From positions 1,550,001 to 1,614,000 of the forward strand of contig OX044358.1 in assembly GCA_943846665.1 (NCBI GenBank): DNA of 64,000 nucleotides, written 5' to 3'. Source of the DNA: Arcticimaribacter sp002477625. Lineage in GTDB: Bacteria > Bacteroidota > Bacteroidia > Flavobacteriales > Flavobacteriaceae. Position 1 is the stretch's first letter, and each line of letters begins with the position of its first letter. Made by a program: the position numbers and the translations under genes. This document shows positions 60,594-64,000 of the stretch, piece by piece. A model generated the notes under the pieces. That model did not search any database. It saw only the letters and a list, made by a program, of their open reading frames with translations, and was not told where the DNA came from.

Positions 60594-61286
60594 ATGGGTT
60601 CTTATCTTCTTTTAATTATTGTAATTACAGTTGCTAGTTGGTGGGTAGGGAATACGCTTAAAAAGAAATTCAAGCACTATTCTAAAATTACCCTCAGAAA
60701 CGGCCTAACTGGAAAAGAAATCGCAGAGCAAATGTTGTCTGACCACGGCATTCGTGATGTTAAAGTTGTTTCAACACCCGGGATGTTGACCGATCACTAT
60801 AACCCGAGAACCAAAACAGTAAACCTCAGTGAAGGAGTTTATCTGCAGCGAAATGCTTCTGCAGCTGCGGTAGCTGCTCACGAATGCGGTCATGCAGTTC
60901 AGCACGCAATAGGTTATGAGTGGTTGCAGTTGCGATCCACTTTGGTGCCTATGGTAAGTGTTGCCTCTAACTTTTCGATGTACATCATCTTTGGCGGATT
61001 GATCGCATCTCAAACCCTCGCCTTTGGACAAACCATAGCTTTAATAGGAGTTGGATTTTACGGCCTTGGTACTTTGTTTAGTTTTATAACCCTTCCAGTT
61101 GAATACGATGCCAGCAATCGAGCTCTGGCCTGGTTGAAGCGAAAGAATATGGTAAGTCAGCAAGAACTTGAAGGTGCAACCGATGCACTCAAATGGGCTG
61201 CTCGAACCTACGTAGTGGCTGCTTTAGCTTCTTTGGCAACCCTCTTGTATCTCTTGTTTCGAGTAATGGGTAATAGTCGCGACTAG
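60594..61286 (+). CDS. Zinc metallopeptidase, YugP-type (neutral zinc protease)
   Basis: Membrane zinc peptidase of 230 residues. HExxH at H96-E97-x-x-H100 (AAHECGHAVQHA), C-terminal helices at about 112-135, 140-165 and 205-225, and an N-terminal anchor (3-17). The glutamate/aspartate in VEYDASNRALAWL is the expected third ligand. Follows SemiSWEET by 28 bp; probably in the leuS transcript. Stop abuts the lrp stop. Confidence 0.9.
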   Translation: MGSYLLLIIVITVASWWVGNTLKKKFKHYSKITLRNGLTGKEIAEQMLSDHGIRDVKVVSTPGMLTDHYNPRTKTVNLSEGVYLQRNASAAAVAAHECGHAVQHAIGYEWLQLRSTLVPMVSVASNFSMYIIFGGLIASQTLAFGQTIALIGVGFYGLGTLFSFITLPVEYDASNRALAWLKRKNMVSQQELEGATDALKWAARTYVVAALASLATLLYLLFRVMGNSRD

Positions 61287-61757
61287 TTATAGCGCAATTT
61301 GCCTGTTAATTTGTTGGTTTAATGAAATGAAGGTTTCCGTTCTCGATACCCCACTAATCGTTTGAATTTTTGTGTTGAGTAGGTTCATCAAATGTTCATT
61401 GTCTTTACACAAAATTTTAATGAGTATACTCCAGTTTCCCGTAGTATAGTGACATTCTGTAACCTCAGGAATTTTTTTAAGCTGAGCCACAGCCTCTGGA
61501 TTACTGACCGCTTTATCTAAAAAAACACCAATAAATGCTAGGGTATTGTATCCCAGTATTTTTGGATTTATGTTGATTTGAGACCCGCTGATCAAAGAGG
61601 AGTTTTCAAGTTTTTTTAATCGTTGGTGAACAGCTGCACCCGAAATACCTGCTTTTTTGGATAATTCGACAATAGAAACACGTGCATTTTGTATTAAACC
61701 ATTCAAAAGAATCTTGTCGATCCCATCAACTTTCACTTCCTGATTTGTAATTTTCAT
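61287..61757 (-). CDS. Lrp/AsnC-family transcriptional regulator
   Basis: 156 residues: winged helix (about 10-60, ISGAAVHQRLKKLENSSLI) and RAM effector domain (about 70-150). Amino-acid-responsive regulators of this type usually autoregulate, and overlapping dyads lie just upstream (61769-61800). Effector and targets unknown. Convergent with the metallopeptidase, divergent from DUF423. Confidence 0.92.
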   Translation of the reverse strand: MKITNQEVKVDGIDKILLNGLIQNARVSIVELSKKAGISGAAVHQRLKKLENSSLISGSQININPKILGYNTLAFIGVFLDKAVSNPEAVAQLKKIPEVTECHYTTGNWSILIKILCKDNEHLMNLLNTKIQTISGVSRTETFISLNQQINRQIAL

Positions 61758-61768
61758 TTAATTTTTTC

Positions 61769-61800
61769 ATCAAAATTATCATTTTGATTGAACAAATCAA
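61769..61800. promoter_or_regulatory. Overlapping dyads upstream of the Lrp/AsnC gene
   Basis: Perfect inverted repeat ATCAAAAT-TATC-ATTTTGAT at 61769-61788, overlapping a second one, TTGATT-GAACA-AATCAA, at 61784-61800. Position 12 bp upstream of the regulator start fits autoregulation. AT-rich context weakens the case. Confidence 0.45.
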
Positions 61801-61883
61801 TTCATTTTTAATTTTTTGTTAATTTAAATAATGCTATTAGGGAAAAAGCTTTTGTGCGACTATCTTTATCAAAAAAATAGAGG

Positions 61884-62273
61884 ATGGAATTTCATACACG
61901 TATAACGAGTGCAATAGCAAGTGGATTACTCATGTTGGCAGTCAGTCTAGGAGCCTTAGGGAGTCATTTCCTTAAATCCCGCTTAAGCCAAGATGCTCTG
62001 AGTAGTTTTGATGTTGGGGTTCGGTATTTAATCTATCACAGCTTTGCAATATTGCTAATCAACACCCTATCTGTTCTAGACTCAAACGTGAAATCAACTT
62101 TCGTAAAATTAATTCTAGCAGGGGTTTTTCTTTTCAGCGGAAGCATCTTTCTTTTAGCAACAAAAGAGCTACACGGTTGGCCAGTTAAATTCTTAGGACC
62201 AATTACACCAGTGGGTGGACTTTTATTGATTTCTGCTTGGGGGTACTTGATGCTTTCTTTTTTAAGGAAATAA
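61884..62273 (+). CDS. DUF423 membrane protein (YgdD-like)
   Basis: 129 residues, four helices (about 11-32, 44-62, 71-90 and 100-122), of the DUF423 family, function unknown. Family pattern ASGLLMLAVSLGALGSHFLKSRLS and YLIYHSFAILLI visible. A near -7 element TATCTTTA lies at about 61861. Convergent with hemD. Confidence 0.9.
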   Translation: MEFHTRITSAIASGLLMLAVSLGALGSHFLKSRLSQDALSSFDVGVRYLIYHSFAILLINTLSVLDSNVKSTFVKLILAGVFLFSGSIFLLATKELHGWPVKFLGPITPVGGLLLISAWGYLMLSFLRK

Positions 62274-62274
62274 G

Positions 62275-63018
62275 CTACTTTGAATTTGCCGCAATATACT
62301 TTTCAATTGCCATTGTCATCGAAGGAGTTTCGTCAGAAGGAGCCTTGATGTCTATTCGTAGCTTAGCTTCATCTGCAGCTTGCACAGTAGTGTTTCCGTA
62401 AACGGCTATTTTGGTATTGTTCTGTTCAAAATCAGGGAAATTGTGCAGTAGGGATTCAATTCCAGAAGGACTAAAGAATACCAGTACATCGTAAGAAACA
62501 TCCCGTAAGTCAGACAGGTCGCTTACAACTGTTTTGTACAATTGAGCGCGTGTCCAATCGATACCCAAGCCATCAAGGAAGTCTGGAGTAGCGGGTTTTA
62601 AGATGTCTGAAGATGGTAATAAGAACTTCTCCTCACTGAATTTCTTAAAAACAGACTCTAAGTCATTCAAGCTTTTTTGACCCACATAGATTTTTCGCTT
62701 TCTATACACAACATATTTCTGTAGGTAAAAAGCTACGGCTTCTGATTGACAAAAATATTTTGTTGCATCAGAAACTTTAAAACGCATTTCTTCTGCTAAT
62801 CTAAAGAAATGATCCACAGAGTTTCTGCTCGTTAAGATAACACAAGAGTAATCAGCAAAATCAATTTTTTGACGTCTCACATCTTTGGCATCAACACCTT
62901 CTACATGTATAAAAGGTCTGAAATCGATTTTAAGATTGTGCTTATCTTTTAAGCGAGTATACGGTGAGTTCTCGTTTGCAGGTTCAGGCTGGGAAACCAA
63001 TATCGTTTTTACTTTCAT
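62275..63018 (-). CDS. hemD: Uroporphyrinogen-III synthase
   Basis: Closes and inverts ring D of hydroxymethylbilane in heme biosynthesis. Two-domain HemD fold: first half ILVSQPEP and YSCVILTSRNSVDHFF, second half VLVFFSPSGIESLLHNFP and KIAVYGNTTVQAA. 247 residues. 20 bp after DUF4271 on the same strand, a typical flavobacterial pair. Confidence 0.9.
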   Translation of the reverse strand: MKVKTILVSQPEPANENSPYTRLKDKHNLKIDFRPFIHVEGVDAKDVRRQKIDFADYSCVILTSRNSVDHFFRLAEEMRFKVSDATKYFCQSEAVAFYLQKYVVYRKRKIYVGQKSLNDLESVFKKFSEEKFLLPSSDILKPATPDFLDGLGIDWTRAQLYKTVVSDLSDLRDVSYDVLVFFSPSGIESLLHNFPDFEQNNTKIAVYGNTTVQAADEAKLRIDIKAPSDETPSMTMAIEKYIAANSK

Positions 63019-63038
63019 AAGTTGCTTTTGTCAATGCT

Positions 63039-63686
63039 CTACTTAAGTGTACTGTAAAGTAGGATCCATGGAGCTAATTTGAAAGTGCAAAGGTATAGAA
63101 TTAAATACAATAAATTGTATTTAAACAGGCTCCAATATTCTCGATACAAAGACAATTGTGATAAAAGATAAAGTCCAGCAATTACAATGATAATTAGGAG
63201 TAAGAATTCTTGGGCTGGATAACTGAATTCATAAAAAAGAAATAAAATGAATGAAAGTATCGAAATCTGAATTTGATAACTCAGTGTTTTAAAGATGAAT
63301 ATTTCTGAAAACCCCTCTATTTCCAGTAGTTTGCAACATGTTTTTAGGAACACAAATCGGACAAGAATCATCCCAACAATATGTATTAGTAGTGTACTGA
63401 AAAATGAAAAAGAGCTAGAACCAAATTCAAAAAAAGTAAGGCAATAAAAAACCCCAAGGCAAAGATTGATGAGTAAAAAAACAGTTCCAAGAACGGTAAA
63501 ACTTTGTATCAAGGAATCATCTTTCCCATAAACCTTAAAGTAAAGTTTTGGATCAATAAAGCGAATAAATGTTTTGAATTGTCTTGGGTGTTTACTTCTT
63601 AGAACTGCCAAAAGAATAAAATTGAATAAGAAAACAAGACTGATCCAATCGCGCTGCAGTTCCGTTCTTGAAATCCAATCTTCCAT
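63039..63686 (-). CDS. DUF4271 membrane protein
   Basis: 215-residue membrane protein with six predicted helices, of the DUF4271 family restricted largely to Bacteroidota. N-terminus DWISLVFLFNFILLAVLR, then FTVLGTVFLLINLCLGVFYC and YQIQISILSFILFLFYEFSYP. No function is established. Upstream of hemD on the same strand, the usual place, which hints at envelope or heme linkage only by synteny. Confidence 0.85.
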   Translation of the reverse strand: MEDWISRTELQRDWISLVFLFNFILLAVLRSKHPRQFKTFIRFIDPKLYFKVYGKDDSLIQSFTVLGTVFLLINLCLGVFYCLTFFEFGSSSFSFFSTLLIHIVGMILVRFVFLKTCCKLLEIEGFSEIFIFKTLSYQIQISILSFILFLFYEFSYPAQEFLLLIIIVIAGLYLLSQLSLYREYWSLFKYNLLYLILYLCTFKLAPWILLYSTLK

Positions 63687-63783
63687 GGGTTAAAAATAAT
63701 AGTTTTCATCAAGAATCCAATTACAAATGGATTCTTAAATTTTGGAGTCGATCCCCTTTAATTTACTACTTTTAACCTTTCAA

Positions 63784-64000
63784 ATGAAAAATACACTCAT
63801 CGTAATTCCGACCTATAATGAGGCAGATAATATAGAAGCTATTATCTGTGAACTACTGTCGATTAATAAAGATTATCACGTTCTAGTAGTAGACGATTCT
63901 TCACCCGACGGAACAGGTACTTTGGTTGCAAATCTTTTTAAGCAGTTTCCCAACAGACTTTTTTTAGAAACACGACCTCAAAAAGAGGGCTTAGGCCGGG
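63784..64000 (+). CDS. Polyprenol monophosphomannose synthase (dolichyl-phosphate mannosyltransferase-like), partial
   Basis: First 72 codons of a family-2 glycosyltransferase, cut by the window end. MKNTLIVIPTYNEADNIEAI gives the GT2 start, and VVDDSSPDGTGTLV (about 36-49) is the DPM1-type nucleotide-sugar/metal site. It would transfer mannose from GDP-mannose to a polyprenyl phosphate. Next to the convergently oriented DUF4271/hemD set, a known flavobacterial neighbourhood. Confidence 0.88.
   Translation, partial: MKNTLIVIPTYNEADNIEAIICELLSINKDYHVLVVDDSSPDGTGTLVANLFKQFPNRLFLETRPQKEGLGR

Noticed and set aside
1..64000. CRISPR arrays, insertion sequences, prophage or integrative elements
   Set aside because: No regularly spaced repeats, transposase or integrase reading frames, or direct-repeat attachment sites at the three tRNA genes were seen.

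Overview
The window is a contiguous piece of a chromosome from a member of the Bacteroidota, almost certainly a marine-type Flavobacteriaceae. The evidence is AT-rich DNA, promoters of the TTG(-33)/TAnnTTTG(-7) type, very weak Shine-Dalgarno signals, several TonB-dependent or OMP_b-brl_3 outer-membrane proteins with carboxypeptidase-regulatory N-terminal domains, a PorT-family protein, an S16 protein with a long tail, and Bacteroidota-type gene neighbourhoods (ftsX-DUF3098-uppP-truB, hemD-DUF4271, exbB-exbD-exbD-porT-rpoN). The species cannot be named from the sequence. No insertion sequence, prophage, integron or CRISPR array was seen. Almost everything is vertically inherited core genome, with a few accessory patches.

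Layout. 1-4 kb: a YbdG-like MscS channel, kynureninase and a lipoprotein M19 dipeptidase. 4-7.2 kb: a metal-type TonB receptor divergent from a short DtxR/MntR-type regulator. The 55-bp gap between them is almost filled by a 43-bp compound palindrome that also carries a -7 promoter element on each strand. A DUF2237 protein follows. 7.3-10.9 kb: an OMP_b-brl_3 barrel protein and a BNR-repeat lipoprotein gene broken by a single in-frame TAA. 10.9-15.6 kb: an SDR dehydrogenase, an NRAMP-like transporter without the usual metal-binding motifs, a gluconate-2-dehydrogenase subunit 3-like protein and a GMC flavoprotein, which look like a small sugar/sugar-acid oxidation locus. 15.6-24.7 kb: tRNA-Leu and tRNA-Gly, mutS, a SpoU methyltransferase, folK, an M48 lipoprotein, sppA, a queuosine-precursor transporter, rluF and DUF2797. 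24.7-31.6 kb: a GH3-family protein, then tig-clpP-clpX (minus), and rpsP-rimM-trmN6 (plus).

31.6-39.1 kb is the most unusual stretch: a TonB receptor, then a minus-strand operon of four tandem YhhN/TMEM86 (lysoplasmalogenase-family) membrane proteins ending in a small secreted charged protein, followed by a umuC-umuD pair in an order opposite to umuDC. Only the first YhhN copy keeps both conserved aspartates; the other three have lost one or both. 39.4-47.3 kb: sucA-sucB, a retropepsin-like protein, tatD, tRNA-Ser, and an ExbB/membrane protein/ExbD/ExbD operon with a strong terminator. 47.3-57.4 kb: PorT-like protein, rpoN, asnS, an RND exporter, pyrH-frr, and ftsX-DUF3098-uppP-truB. 57.5-64 kb: leuS with an overlapping SemiSWEET gene and a zinc metallopeptidase, an Lrp regulator with an upstream dyad, DUF423, hemD, DUF4271, and the first 217 bases of a polyprenol-phosphate mannosyltransferase gene that runs off the end.

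How the genes work together: the TonB receptors depend on ExbB/ExbD energisation, and one full ExbB/ExbD set is present. Translation and RNA modification are heavily represented (rpsP, rimM, trmN6, truB, rluF, frr, asnS, leuS, three tRNAs). Protein quality control is covered by tig, clpP, clpX and sppA. The candidates for undescribed biology are the degenerate YhhN array, the mntR/receptor compound operator and the motif-less NRAMP-like transporter.
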